Shown here: piece by piece, positions 1 through 5,776 of the stretch
Position numbering within the stretch: the stretch's first letter is position 1
Layout of the letters: each line of letters opens with the position of its first letter
NCBI GenBank assembly: GCA_947570515.1
Contig: CANOUM010000118.1
Location: forward strand, 1 to 5,776
Direction: 5' to 3'
DNA length: 5,776 nucleotides
Origin: an uncultured Clostridia bacterium
Lineage (GTDB): Bacteria; Bacillota; Clostridia; Lachnospirales; Bianqueaceae
Notes under the pieces: model-generated
What the model was told of the DNA's origin: nothing
Seen by the model: the letters and a program-made list of their open reading frames with translations, nothing else
Databases searched by the model: none
Program-made: the position numbers and the translations under genes

Positions 1-1
1 A

Positions 2-70
2 AAAGGTGAAGGACTTCAAAAGAAAGAAGAAAACTTTGCAGAAGAAGTAGCAAAGCAGATGGGTCAGTAA
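2..70 (+). CDS. C-terminal end of an unidentified protein (partial, 5' end outside window)
   Basis: The frame starting at base 2 reads 22 codons without a stop and ends in TAA at 68-70. The tail is highly charged (KGEGLQKKEENF, then AEEVAKQMGQ) and looks like an amphipathic C-terminal helix. An intrinsic terminator begins 18 bases after the stop, which supports a real gene end here. The tail is too short to assign a family; similar charged helices end flavodoxin-like and many other small proteins, so no function is proposed. Confidence 0.6.
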   Translation, partial: KGEGLQKKEENFAEEVAKQMGQ

Positions 71-88
71 AGAACTGAGTAAATGATG

Positions 89-149
89 AAGAGTGTCGTA
101 AAATCATGTATGCTTATTATGCAGTGGTTGAACGGCACTCTTTTATTTT
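89..149 (+). terminator. Intrinsic terminator after the upstream partial gene
   Basis: The left arm AAGAGTGTCGT (89-99) pairs with ACGGCACTCTT (132-142), giving 11 pairs with a single G-U wobble. The arm is followed by a T-rich run (141-151, interrupted by one A). The loop is long (32 bases, 100-131). The hairpin lies between the upstream stop at 70 and the dihydrouridine synthase start at 183, so the two genes are probably separate transcripts or linked only by read-through. Confidence 0.75.
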
Positions 150-182
150 TTGCAGCGGAAAGCAGAATGGAGCAGATTAAGT

Positions 183-1154
183 ATGAACGAGACAGGAAAA
201 ATCGAGATATATTTTGCACCATTAGAAGGGATTACAGGGTATCTGTATCGCAATGTCTTTCATCAGCATTTTGGCGGAGTTGACCGATATTTTATTCCCT
301 TTATTCAACCAAAGCAACATGGACATTTTAGCAGCAGAGAAAAGAAAGATATTTTACCAGAGCATAACCACGGTATGAAGGTGATCCCTCAGCTTCTGAC
401 GAATCAGGCAGCGGATTTTTTGCAAACCAGCAGACAGCTTGCAGATATGGGATATGAGGAAGTTAATCTCAATTTGGGATGTCCATCACGAACAGTCGTC
501 TCTAAAGGAAGAGGAGCAGGACAATTAGGCATTTTGGAAGAGCTGGATCGATTTTTCGAGATGATTTTTAAACATGCAGAAGTTAAAATTTCAGTTAAGA
601 CGCGGATTGGTCTGCAAAATCCAGAGGAGTTTCAGGAAATTCTAAAGATATACCAGCGATATCCTCTTAGCGAGCTGATTATTCATCCTAGAGTACAGCA
701 GGAGTATTATGAGGGAAAGCCTCATATGGAAACATTTACAGAGGCATATCGAAGATATCAGCATGCGGAGAAAATCTGTTACAATGGAGATATTTTTTCG
801 CTGGCAGATTACAAAGCACTTTTAAAACAAGTGCCGAATATAAGCAAGGTTATGCTGGGGAGAGGGTTGCTGAAAAAGCCAGATTTGGCACAGCAGATTA
901 AAGGAGAAGAAAGCGCTGATAAGACACAGCTGCGGGCTTTTCATGATGATCTATATCAGGCATATCAGGAGGCCTTGTCCGGGCAGCGTACGGTGCTTTT
1001 TAAAATGAAGGAATTTTGGGTATATATGGCAGAAGCTTTTGCAGATGAAAAGCGAATGGCAAAGAAAATAAAAAAAGCACAGAGGCTATGTGATTATGAA
1101 GAAGCAGTCGATAAAATTTTTGAGTCAGAGCTGATTCATGCAGGAAATAACTAA
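183..1154 (+). CDS. dus: tRNA-dihydrouridine synthase family protein (FMN-dependent)
   Basis: This 323-residue protein belongs to the Dus family, cytoplasmic flavoenzymes that use NADPH and FMN to reduce specific uridines of tRNA to dihydrouridine. The FMN-barrel start APLEGITG is at residues 12-19. The catalytic-cysteine motif NLGCPSRTV has Cys100. SVKTR (Lys139) and IIHPR (His168) match the conserved active-site and FMN-phosphate positions. NGD (201-203) and MLGRG (224-228) are the C-terminal FMN-binding motifs. Length is normal for the family. The frame stays open upstream to a TTG at 150, but the ATG at 183 was chosen because family similarity begins just after it and a GGAG (169-172) lies 10 bases upstream. 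The target uridine cannot be read from the sequence, so no DusA/B/C assignment is made. The gene is visibly AT-rich compared with the mannosidase gene. It stands alone between two terminators. Confidence 0.93.
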   Translation: MNETGKIEIYFAPLEGITGYLYRNVFHQHFGGVDRYFIPFIQPKQHGHFSSREKKDILPEHNHGMKVIPQLLTNQAADFLQTSRQLADMGYEEVNLNLGCPSRTVVSKGRGAGQLGILEELDRFFEMIFKHAEVKISVKTRIGLQNPEEFQEILKIYQRYPLSELIIHPRVQQEYYEGKPHMETFTEAYRRYQHAEKICYNGDIFSLADYKALLKQVPNISKVMLGRGLLKKPDLAQQIKGEESADKTQLRAFHDDLYQAYQEALSGQRTVLFKMKEFWVYMAEAFADEKRMAKKIKKAQRLCDYEEAVDKIFESELIHAGNN

Positions 1155-1165
1155 ATATATAAAAG

Positions 1166-1204
1166 AAGACCGCTCAAAACAGAAGAAGGTATGTGAGCGG
1201 TCTT
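1166..1204. terminator. Bidirectional intrinsic terminator between convergent genes
   Basis: AAGACCGCTCA (1166-1176) and TGAGCGGTCTT (1194-1204) form a perfect 11-bp stem with a 17-base loop. On the + strand the stem runs into TTTT and further T-rich sequence, ending the dus transcript, whose stop is at 1152-1154. On the minus strand it runs into CTTTTATATATTT, ending the transporter transcript, whose stop codon is at 1210-1212. The position between two convergent stop codons fits a shared terminator. Confidence 0.88.
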
Positions 1205-1209
1205 TTGAT

Positions 1210-2472
1210 TTATTGTGGAATATGGGTTTGGACCTTGCGGCAGATCAGACAGAGCAGCAGGCCGATTAAAGCGAATAGGCACCAAGCTGTGAGGGCAAAA
1301 TTCCATCCCCAGCGCTCTACTAAAATTCCTACGCCAAATGTGGAAATGGCAGCACCTACATAAGTTAGAAAATTTAAAATGCCGGTCATGGTAGCGGTTC
1401 GTCCTATATGGCTATAGCGAAGAGGGATCAGACTGATAATCATCAAATTCACGGCTTCGATACAGGTGGTCACGATGGCAAAGAACAGGAGCGTGAGTAA
1501 GAGACTGGACTTACCGAAGAATAAAAGAGCCAGCAGAGCAAGGGCAGAAAGCAAAAAGAAAAAGGCGGAAGTGTTGATTTCGCTGTGAAAAAGCTTTTGA
1601 TTGACAAAATGTCCCAGATAAGGTCCCAGCAGGTTTAGAATGGGCAGTACCGTTGTGACCAGACTTGCAAAGGATGGATTCGTATGGAATCCTTCTGCCA
1701 TAAAGGAGGGAACCCAGGAAGTTACACCATCCCGGAGCATGCCCTGCATCATAGAGGCCGCCATCAGAAGCAGAATAGCCGCACTAAAAATCAGAGCCTT
1801 GATAGGAAGCTTTTTGGCAGGGACTGCTTCGGAAATGGCAGCAGGCTCAGATTCAGAGTCCTCTTCATAAATGCCATATTGAGCTTGATGAGCAGCAATG
1901 CGGCGATACAGAATCGGCCAGAGGATGGCAGAAAGAAAGAGGACGCTTGAGGAGCTATAAAAAGCCATGCGCCAGCCTGATATGTAAACCATGAGAGAGC
2001 AGAGAAGATAGGAGGTAATATTGCCGATTGAAATAGAAGTGGAAAGATTCACGGTGTATTTAATTCGATCCTTTTCTGTGAGCATCTCTGCAAATAATCG
2101 AAGGAAGGGAGCCCAAAGCATAGAGAGGGCATAACCGTTTACGGCCCAGATCACGGCCATTGAGCCATAGCTGCTGCAGCTTCCCATTGCCAGATTGCAT
2201 AAAGCAGAGGTGACCGATCCGAATAAGATCATGCGGGACGGATTCATGCGGTCACCTAAGAGCCCGTTGATTAGCTGGCCAATACCATAGCATAAAAAGA
2301 AGATGGTATTGATTGTGCCCGCTTGTGAGGTTTTTAGAATTCCTTCTAAAATCATTTGCGGCATGACAGCCGAAAAGTTTTTTCTGCCGATATAAGAGGA
2401 AAAATAGACAAACCAACAAAGAAAGAATAGCAGCCAAACCATGTGGCGATTCGTTATTTTTTTCGTTTTCAT
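1210..2472 (-). CDS. MFS transporter, organophosphate:phosphate antiporter (GlpT/UhpT)-like
   Basis: The protein has 420 residues and about 12 hydrophobic segments in two halves, separated by a hydrophilic acidic loop near residues 189-223. This is the major facilitator layout of an inner-membrane carrier. Similarity to the organophosphate:phosphate antiporter group is seen in YIGRKNFSAVMP (residues 27-38), which resembles the GlpT segment carrying phosphate-binding Arg45. It is also seen in LRDGVTSWVP (246-255), which resembles the segment carrying Arg269; these give Arg30 and Arg247 here. GDRMNP (73-78) is the MFS motif-A region. By-eye alignment places Gln66 and Thr145 where GlpT has Lys80 and His165. 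The gene follows the DeoR-type regulator with a 15-base gap, and its GGAGG (2481-2485) lies 8 bases before the ATG. With the divergent mannosidase, a role in uptake of a sugar phosphate or a mannosyl compound is inferred. The substrate is unknown, and membership of another MFS subfamily is possible. Confidence 0.85.
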   Translation of the reverse strand: MKTKKITNRHMVWLLFFLCWFVYFSSYIGRKNFSAVMPQMILEGILKTSQAGTINTIFFLCYGIGQLINGLLGDRMNPSRMILFGSVTSALCNLAMGSCSSYGSMAVIWAVNGYALSMLWAPFLRLFAEMLTEKDRIKYTVNLSTSISIGNITSYLLCSLMVYISGWRMAFYSSSSVLFLSAILWPILYRRIAAHQAQYGIYEEDSESEPAAISEAVPAKKLPIKALIFSAAILLLMAASMMQGMLRDGVTSWVPSFMAEGFHTNPSFASLVTTVLPILNLLGPYLGHFVNQKLFHSEINTSAFFFLLSALALLALLFFGKSSLLLTLLFFAIVTTCIEAVNLMIISLIPLRYSHIGRTATMTGILNFLTYVGAAISTFGVGILVERWGWNFALTAWCLFALIGLLLCLICRKVQTHIPQ

Positions 2473-2487
2473 GAATAAATCCTCCGT

Positions 2488-3267
2488 TTAATTTGTACAG
2501 TGAAGCTGAATACCAGCGTCTTGAAGAGCTTGTTTAAAGGAAGACGACAAGCCATCGGCGGTGTCGGTGATGAGATGATGTACTTCGTCCAGATCACAGG
2601 TTTTATAGAGCGCCCGCTTTTCGAGCTTGGCACGTTCTGCCAGAACATATATACGGCTGCTGCGCCGGATCATGATTTGTGAGAGGGCATTTTCATCCTG
2701 ATGATACATATGCACGCCGTCAGAATCAATAGCGGTAGCGCCGATAAAAGCTTTATCTATGGAGAGGCTGGAGAGCTGACGCTCTGTCAAGGCTCCATGG
2801 ACAGAACGATTTTCGAGGTCCACATTGCCCCCCAGAAAAAGAAGCGAGGCATCGGTCTGCTTTTGCTGCAGGGCAGCAAGAAGCAGGTTGAGAGAAACAA
2901 TGGAGGTGGTCACTACTGTGAGATGCCGCGCCGTGAGCGCCGGCGCTATAGTATCAGTCGTGGCGCCGTGTCCGATGAGAATGCTGTCTCCATCTTCAAC
3001 AAGGGAGGCAGCGATAGCTCCGATTTGACGTTTGGCATCCGGATTCGTGAGCGCTCGTTCGCGGTAACCTGCTTCCTGGAGGTTTTCGCGGGGGAGCACG
3101 GCTCCGCCGTGTACGCGGCGCGCAAGGCCGGCATTTTGTAATGCATTGATATCGCGCCGGATCGTTTCATCTGAAACATGCAGCTGCTCGGCTAAATCGC
3201 TGACTAGGACTTCGCCATATCGGTGAAGCAGCTGAAGGGTGAGGCGTTGTCTTTCTTCTGCTAACAT
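2488..3267 (-). CDS. DeoR/GlpR-family transcriptional regulator
   Basis: This 259-residue protein has the standard two-domain DeoR layout and length. The N-terminal helix-turn-helix spans about residues 18-42 (VSDLAEQLHVSDETIRRDIN), followed by the family's RRVHGGAV wing (50-57). The C-terminal sugar-phosphate-isomerase-like effector domain runs from about 75 to 235, with GHGATTDT (99-106), LFLGGNV (143-149) and DKAFIGATAID (171-181). Members usually act as repressors that release DNA on binding a phosphorylated sugar. The open frame extends to 3414, but the ATG at 3267 was chosen: AGAGGAG lies 6 bases upstream, the family alignment starts there, and the longer form would cover both divergent promoters. 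The gene leads a two-gene operon with the transporter and is divergent from the alpha-mannosidase, so control of both units, including itself, is inferred. Confidence 0.93.
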   Translation of the reverse strand: MLAEERQRLTLQLLHRYGEVLVSDLAEQLHVSDETIRRDINALQNAGLARRVHGGAVLPRENLQEAGYRERALTNPDAKRQIGAIAASLVEDGDSILIGHGATTDTIAPALTARHLTVVTTSIVSLNLLLAALQQKQTDASLLFLGGNVDLENRSVHGALTERQLSSLSIDKAFIGATAIDSDGVHMYHQDENALSQIMIRRSSRIYVLAERAKLEKRALYKTCDLDEVHHLITDTADGLSSSFKQALQDAGIQLHCTN

Positions 3268-3273
3268 AAAAGG

Positions 3274-3280
3274 CTCCTCT
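3274..3280 (-). promoter_or_regulatory. Ribosome binding site fixing the DeoR-family start
   Basis: Read on the minus strand, AGAGGAG lies 6 bases before the ATG at 3267. No comparable site was noted before the more upstream in-frame ATG at 3414. This decides the shorter 259-residue product. Confidence 0.85.
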
Positions 3281-3287
3281 GAAAATA

Positions 3288-3298
3288 GTATGGTTGTA
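3288..3298. promoter_or_regulatory. Weak additional operator-like site (imperfect)
   Basis: GTATGGTTGTA matches 9 of 11 bases of GTATGGTAGCA, which is the complement strand of the palindrome at 3403-3416. It sits in the leader of the regulator transcript, between the predicted start point and the ribosome binding site. It is much weaker than the three exact 8-mer copies and may be chance. Confidence 0.3.
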
Positions 3299-3310
3299 GA
3301 TTCAATAGGC

Positions 3311-3319
3311 GTAGCATAT
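3311..3319. promoter_or_regulatory. Putative operator copy 1 (GTAGCATAT)
   Basis: GTAGCATAT carries the 8-mer shared with copies at 3404-3411 (inverted) and 3437-3444. It covers the predicted -10 (TATGCT on the minus strand) of the regulator promoter. A protein bound here would block regulator and transporter transcription. Assignment to the DeoR-family protein is inference from position. Confidence 0.5.
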
Positions 3320-3341
3320 AATAAAAATCCACAAAAGTCAA
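3313..3341 (-). promoter_or_regulatory. Predicted sigma-A-type promoter of the regulator-transporter operon
   Basis: On the minus strand, TTGACT (3336-3341) is a 5/6 match to the -35 consensus. It is followed after exactly 17 bases by TATGCT (3313-3318), a 4/6 -10. This predicts a start near 3306 and a leader of about 40 bases before the ATG at 3267. The spacer is strongly AT-rich. Confidence 0.65.
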
Positions 3342-3385
3342 CAGAAAAACATAAAAACCAATGATAAAATGTGGGAAAATATTGA

Positions 3386-3414
3386 TTGACGAAGGGAAAA
3401 GGGTATGCTACCAT
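3386..3414 (+). promoter_or_regulatory. Predicted sigma-A-type promoter of the alpha-mannosidase gene
   Basis: TTGACG (3386-3391) is a 5/6 -35 box. It is followed after 17 bases by TACCAT (3409-3414), a 4/6 -10 preceded by TGC, which gives an extended -10. This predicts a start near 3421 and a short leader of about 23 bases. The -10 lies inside the GTATG-CTAC-CATAC palindrome. Confidence 0.72.
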
Positions 3415-3416
3415 AC
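3403..3416. promoter_or_regulatory. Putative operator copy 2, palindrome over the mannosidase -10
   Basis: GTATG (3403-3407) and CATAC (3412-3416) form a perfect 5-bp inverted repeat around CTAC. The same stretch contains TATGCTAC (3404-3411), the exact inverse of GTAGCATA found at 3311-3318 and 3437-3444. It overlaps the -10 at 3409-3414, as expected of a repressor site. The binding protein is inferred to be the adjacent DeoR-family regulator. Confidence 0.55.
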
Positions 3417-3431
3417 AGATAATTGAAACCT

Positions 3432-3437
3432 AGGAGG
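3432..3437 (+). promoter_or_regulatory. Ribosome binding site of the alpha-mannosidase gene
   Basis: AGGAGG, a full consensus Shine-Dalgarno core, lies 6 bases before the ATG at 3444. It favours this start over the in-frame ATG at 3453, which would be 15 bases away. Confidence 0.9.
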
Positions 3438-3445
3438 TAGCATAT
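3436..3445. promoter_or_regulatory. Putative operator copy 3 (GGTAGCATAT) at the mannosidase start
   Basis: GGTAGCATA (3436-3444) is the exact reverse complement of TATGCTACC (3404-3412), giving a 9-bp inverted repeat with a 23-base spacer. It overlaps the end of the Shine-Dalgarno sequence and the first bases of the start codon. Because the left arm lies upstream of the predicted transcription start, the pair is more likely a DNA site than an mRNA hairpin. Confidence 0.5.
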
Positions 3446-5776
3446 GGGTATTATGCATGCAGAATGGACAGGCCGGCTTCGTCACTGGCTCAAAACTTTA
3501 AAAGAAGATTTTTATCAGCCGCTTGGAGAAATGGAGTGGTCCATATATCAGACGATGGATCAGCTTTCACTGGAAGAGGCTCAAAAACAAAAGTTTATGC
3601 CTGTAAAACCCGGTTATGTATGGGGAGATAAGTATGAATACGGCTGGATGAAAAGCAGCATTACCCTGCCGGAAGAAGCTGAAGGGCAGAGAATCGTTTT
3701 GAATCTGAATCCCGGCGGAGAGTCCACTATTTTTGTAAATCAGCAGGCTTTTGGTACATTTCGGGCAGATTGGGTAAGAGAGCCGCATCATTATATGGTC
3801 GATAATACGCTGACGCGCAGCGGAAAAGCAGGAGCTGTTTATGAGGTTATGCTGGAAACCTATGCCGGACACTTTTTTCCGGAAAGCTCGATGGGAGGCT
3901 GTGCAACCGGACCAGTGCTGCCCGGTAGTTATCAGGATCCTAAGCAGGATGGATCCAGAGCCGTATTAGGCAGCTGTACGTATGGAATCTGGAATGAGGT
4001 CGCCTATCAGCTGTATATGGATGTGGATACACTGAATAAATTACTTGAAGTGCTGGATCCCAATTCACTGCGCGCAGCCAAAGTGGCGCAGGCGCTGGAG
4101 CGCTTTACCCTGATCGTAGATTTTGAACAGGAAAGAGCTCTGCGCATTGCGGATTATGAGAAAGCGCGCCAGGAACTTCGGCCTGTTATGGAGGCTGAAA
4201 ACGGGAACACCATGCCGGAGTTTTATGCGATCGGCAATGCGCATTTGGATCTGGCATGGCTCTGGCCCATGGCAGAAACCTATCGGAAGACAGCCAGAAC
4301 CTTTGCAGCACAGCTGCGGCTGATCGAAGAATATCCGGAGTATAAATTCATTCAGAGCCAGCCGGCTTCTTATGAGATGTGCCGCCAGTATTATCCGGAG
4401 CTTTTTGAGCGTATTCTGAAGGCAGTGAAAACAAAGCAGTGGATTGCAGACGGCGCCATGTGGGTGGAGCCGGATACCAATATGAGCAGCGGCGAAGCGC
4501 TTATTCGGCAGCTGGTTCACGGAAAACGGTATTATAAAGAAGTATTTGACGTAGACAGTCAGGTGCTCTGGCTGCCTGATACATTTGGCTATACGGCCGC
4601 ACTGCCGCAGATTTTGCAAGGCTGCGGCGTCCGGTATCTGGTGACGCAGAAGATTTTCTGGTCGTATAACGAGGGTGAACAGTTCCCGTATCATTACTTT
4701 AATTGGGAAGGAATGGACGGTTCCCAGGTGGTCTCCTTCCTCCCGACAAATTATACGTATTATACATCTCCTACAGAAGCCAATACAATCTGGAATCAGA
4801 GAGTACAAAAGAGGGATTTGGATGCCTTTCTTTTCCCCTATGGGTATGGCGATGGCGGCGGCGGTCCGGCTCGGGATTATGTAGAATATGCAGAGCGTCA
4901 AAAAAATCTGGAGGGCGGCGTTAAAATGAAGATGGCCGGTCCGCAGGAATTTTTTGAGGATATGCAGGCAGCCGGCGGTCCGAAGAATACTTACCGAGGC
5001 GAGCTCTATTTCAGCGCGCATCGAGGAACCTATACGGCACAAGCTAAAGTAAAGGAAAATAACCGCCGTGCAGAGCTGGCCATGCGCGAACTCGAATTTT
5101 GGGGAGCAGTTGCTCAGGAAACCGCGCAGCTTTCATATCCGCTGGAAAAGGCAGCTGCGCTTTGGAAGGAGCTGTTATTGCATCAGTTTCATGATATTTT
5201 ACCGGGTTCCGGCATCGCAGAGATCTATCAGGAAGCGGAAAAAAGAATGGGCAGCATGATCGAAGAAGCACAAGAGCTGACCGCAGAGGCCGCCAAGAGT
5301 CTGACCACAGAGACAGAGGGTATTACCGTCTTTAATTCGCTGAGCTTCCCCAGAACGGTCATCGTTGAGCTTCCGGATTCGATGAGGGGCGGAGTACAGA
5401 CAGAGCAGGGCGAGGAGCTGTCTGTCGGCATAAAGGGCGACAAGGCAGCCGTCATGGTCACGTTGCCGCCGTGCGGCGCGGTGTCGCTGCGCTCTTCCGA
5501 TCAGAAGGCGAAACAGCTGGTAAAACAGGCTGTGGTAATGCAAACGCCTGATGGCTACCAGATGGAGAATGAACATCTGAAGGCGCTGATCAATGAGCGA
5601 GGCGAGGTCATTTCCTACCGGCAGGCAGGGACGGATCGTGAAATGGCAGCTGAGCCGATGAATCGGCTGCGTCTGTATAAGGATGTGCCGCGACTGTTTG
5701 ATGCGTGGGATATCGATTCTAATTATGTGCTGCAGGAGCTCCCGGGGGCAGAGCAGATTGAGATTCGGGTGCTGCA
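3444..5776 (+). CDS. Alpha-mannosidase, glycoside hydrolase family 38 (MAN2C1-like), 3' end outside window
   Basis: The frame is open for 777 codons to the window edge; family members of this type are about 1000 residues, so roughly a quarter is missing. GH38 enzymes are metal-dependent retaining hydrolases that release alpha-linked mannose. The N-terminal beta domain spans roughly residues 1-255, with no signal peptide or membrane segment, so the enzyme should be cytoplasmic. The catalytic barrel starts at GNAHLDLAWLWP, whose His267 and Asp269 match two zinc ligands. WLPDTFGY carries Asp379, the expected nucleophile and metal ligand. GYGDGGGGP carries Asp470, near the position of the acid/base. 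HQFHDILPGS carries His583, the fourth metal ligand. WVEPDTNMSSGEA and the lengthy barrel similarity are typical of the MAN2C1/Ams1 branch. The gene is divergent from the DeoR-family regulator and transporter, suggesting shared control. Linkage specificity and whether the substrate is phosphorylated are not evident. Confidence 0.94.
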   Translation, partial: MGIMHAEWTGRLRHWLKTLKEDFYQPLGEMEWSIYQTMDQLSLEEAQKQKFMPVKPGYVWGDKYEYGWMKSSITLPEEAEGQRIVLNLNPGGESTIFVNQQAFGTFRADWVREPHHYMVDNTLTRSGKAGAVYEVMLETYAGHFFPESSMGGCATGPVLPGSYQDPKQDGSRAVLGSCTYGIWNEVAYQLYMDVDTLNKLLEVLDPNSLRAAKVAQALERFTLIVDFEQERALRIADYEKARQELRPVMEAENGNTMPEFYAIGNAHLDLAWLWPMAETYRKTARTFAAQLRLIEEYPEYKFIQSQPASYEMCRQYYPELFERILKAVKTKQWIADGAMWVEPDTNMSSGEALIRQLVHGKRYYKEVFDVDSQVLWLPDTFGYTAALPQILQGCGVRYLVTQKIFWSYNEGEQFPYHYFNWEGMDGSQVVSFLPTNYTYYTSPTEANTIWNQRVQKRDLDAFLFPYGYGDGGGGPARDYVEYAERQKNLEGGVKMKMAGPQEFFEDMQAAGGPKNTYRGELYFSAHRGTYTAQAKVKENNRRAELAMRELEFWGAVAQETAQLSYPLEKAAALWKELLLHQFHDILPGSGIAEIYQEAEKRMGSMIEEAQELTAEAAKSLTTETEGITVFNSLSFPRTVIVELPDSMRGGVQTEQGEELSVGIKGDKAAVMVTLPPCGAVSLRSSDQKAKQLVKQAVVMQTPDGYQMENEHLKALINERGEVISYRQAGTDREMAAEPMNRLRLYKDVPRLFDAWDIDSNYVLQELPGAEQIEIRVL

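Noticed and set aside
150..182. Upstream TTG start for the dihydrouridine synthase
   Set aside because: The extra 11 residues precede the conserved FMN-barrel start, and the TTG lies directly in the T-run of the terminator. The ATG at 183 is the more normal start.
83..283. A 66-residue plus-strand open frame
   Set aside because: It runs through the terminator hairpin and into the dus coding sequence in another frame, with no recognisable features.
2701..3141. A 146-residue plus-strand open frame
   Set aside because: It is a shadow of the DeoR-family regulator on the opposite strand, whose helix-turn-helix and effector motifs are clear.
3329..3374. CCACA ... TGTGG inverted repeat
   Set aside because: Only 5 bp with a 36-base spacer in AT-rich sequence, which is readily expected by chance.
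3268..3414. N-terminal extension of the DeoR-family protein by 49 residues
   Set aside because: The extension has no family similarity, would span both predicted divergent promoters, and the ATG at 3267 has its own well-placed AGAGGAG.
3404..3444. An mRNA hairpin or riboswitch made by TATGCTACC and GGTAGCATA
   Set aside because: The left arm overlaps the predicted -10, so it would not be in the transcript; the leader of about 23 bases is too short for a riboswitch. A DNA operator explains it better.
4065..5042. A 325-residue open frame on the minus strand
   Set aside because: It lies entirely inside the alpha-mannosidase gene, which has unmistakable GH38 motifs on the opposite strand. Its translation is rich in Ile, Arg, Cys and His without a recognisable domain, as expected of an antisense shadow.
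5199..5576. A 125-residue minus-strand open frame
   Set aside because: It is antisense to the GH38 coding sequence in a GC-rich stretch where stops are rare, and it has no recognisable family features.

Overview
The window looks like chromosomal DNA of a low-to-moderate GC Bacillota bacterium, probably a gut Clostridia/Lachnospiraceae-type organism. This rests on strong AGGAGG-type ribosome binding sites, compact gene packing, intrinsic terminators with U-tracts, and the protein families present. The genus cannot be read from the sequence alone.

Layout. (1) Positions 2-70 hold the last 22 codons of an unidentified + strand gene, followed by an intrinsic terminator (89-149). (2) A complete tRNA-dihydrouridine synthase gene (183-1154, +) ends at a perfect 11-bp hairpin (1166-1204) that can serve as a terminator for both converging transcripts. 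(3) On the minus strand, a DeoR/GlpR-family repressor gene (2488-3267) and an MFS transporter of the organophosphate:phosphate antiporter type (1210-2472) form a two-gene operon with a 15-nt gap. (4) A 176-bp divergent control region (3268-3443) holds one convincing sigma-A-type promoter in each direction. (5) From 3444 to the window end, still open, runs the first 777 codons of a family GH38 (class II, MAN2C1-like) cytoplasmic alpha-mannosidase.

Regions 3-5 look like one carbohydrate-use locus: a transporter brings a substrate in, the GH38 enzyme removes alpha-linked mannose, and the DeoR regulator switches both transcripts in response to a (probably phosphorylated) sugar. The best new observation is a repeated 8-mer, GTAGCATA/TATGCTAC. 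It occurs three times in 134 bp, overlapping the -10 of both divergent promoters and the start codon of the mannosidase, and is a good candidate for the regulator's operator. A second point is that the transporter keeps both phosphate-binding arginines of GlpT but, in a by-eye alignment, lacks its lysine and histidine, suggesting a changed organophosphate substrate. I found no CRISPR array, insertion sequence, tRNA or rRNA, and no clearly new defence or mobile system.
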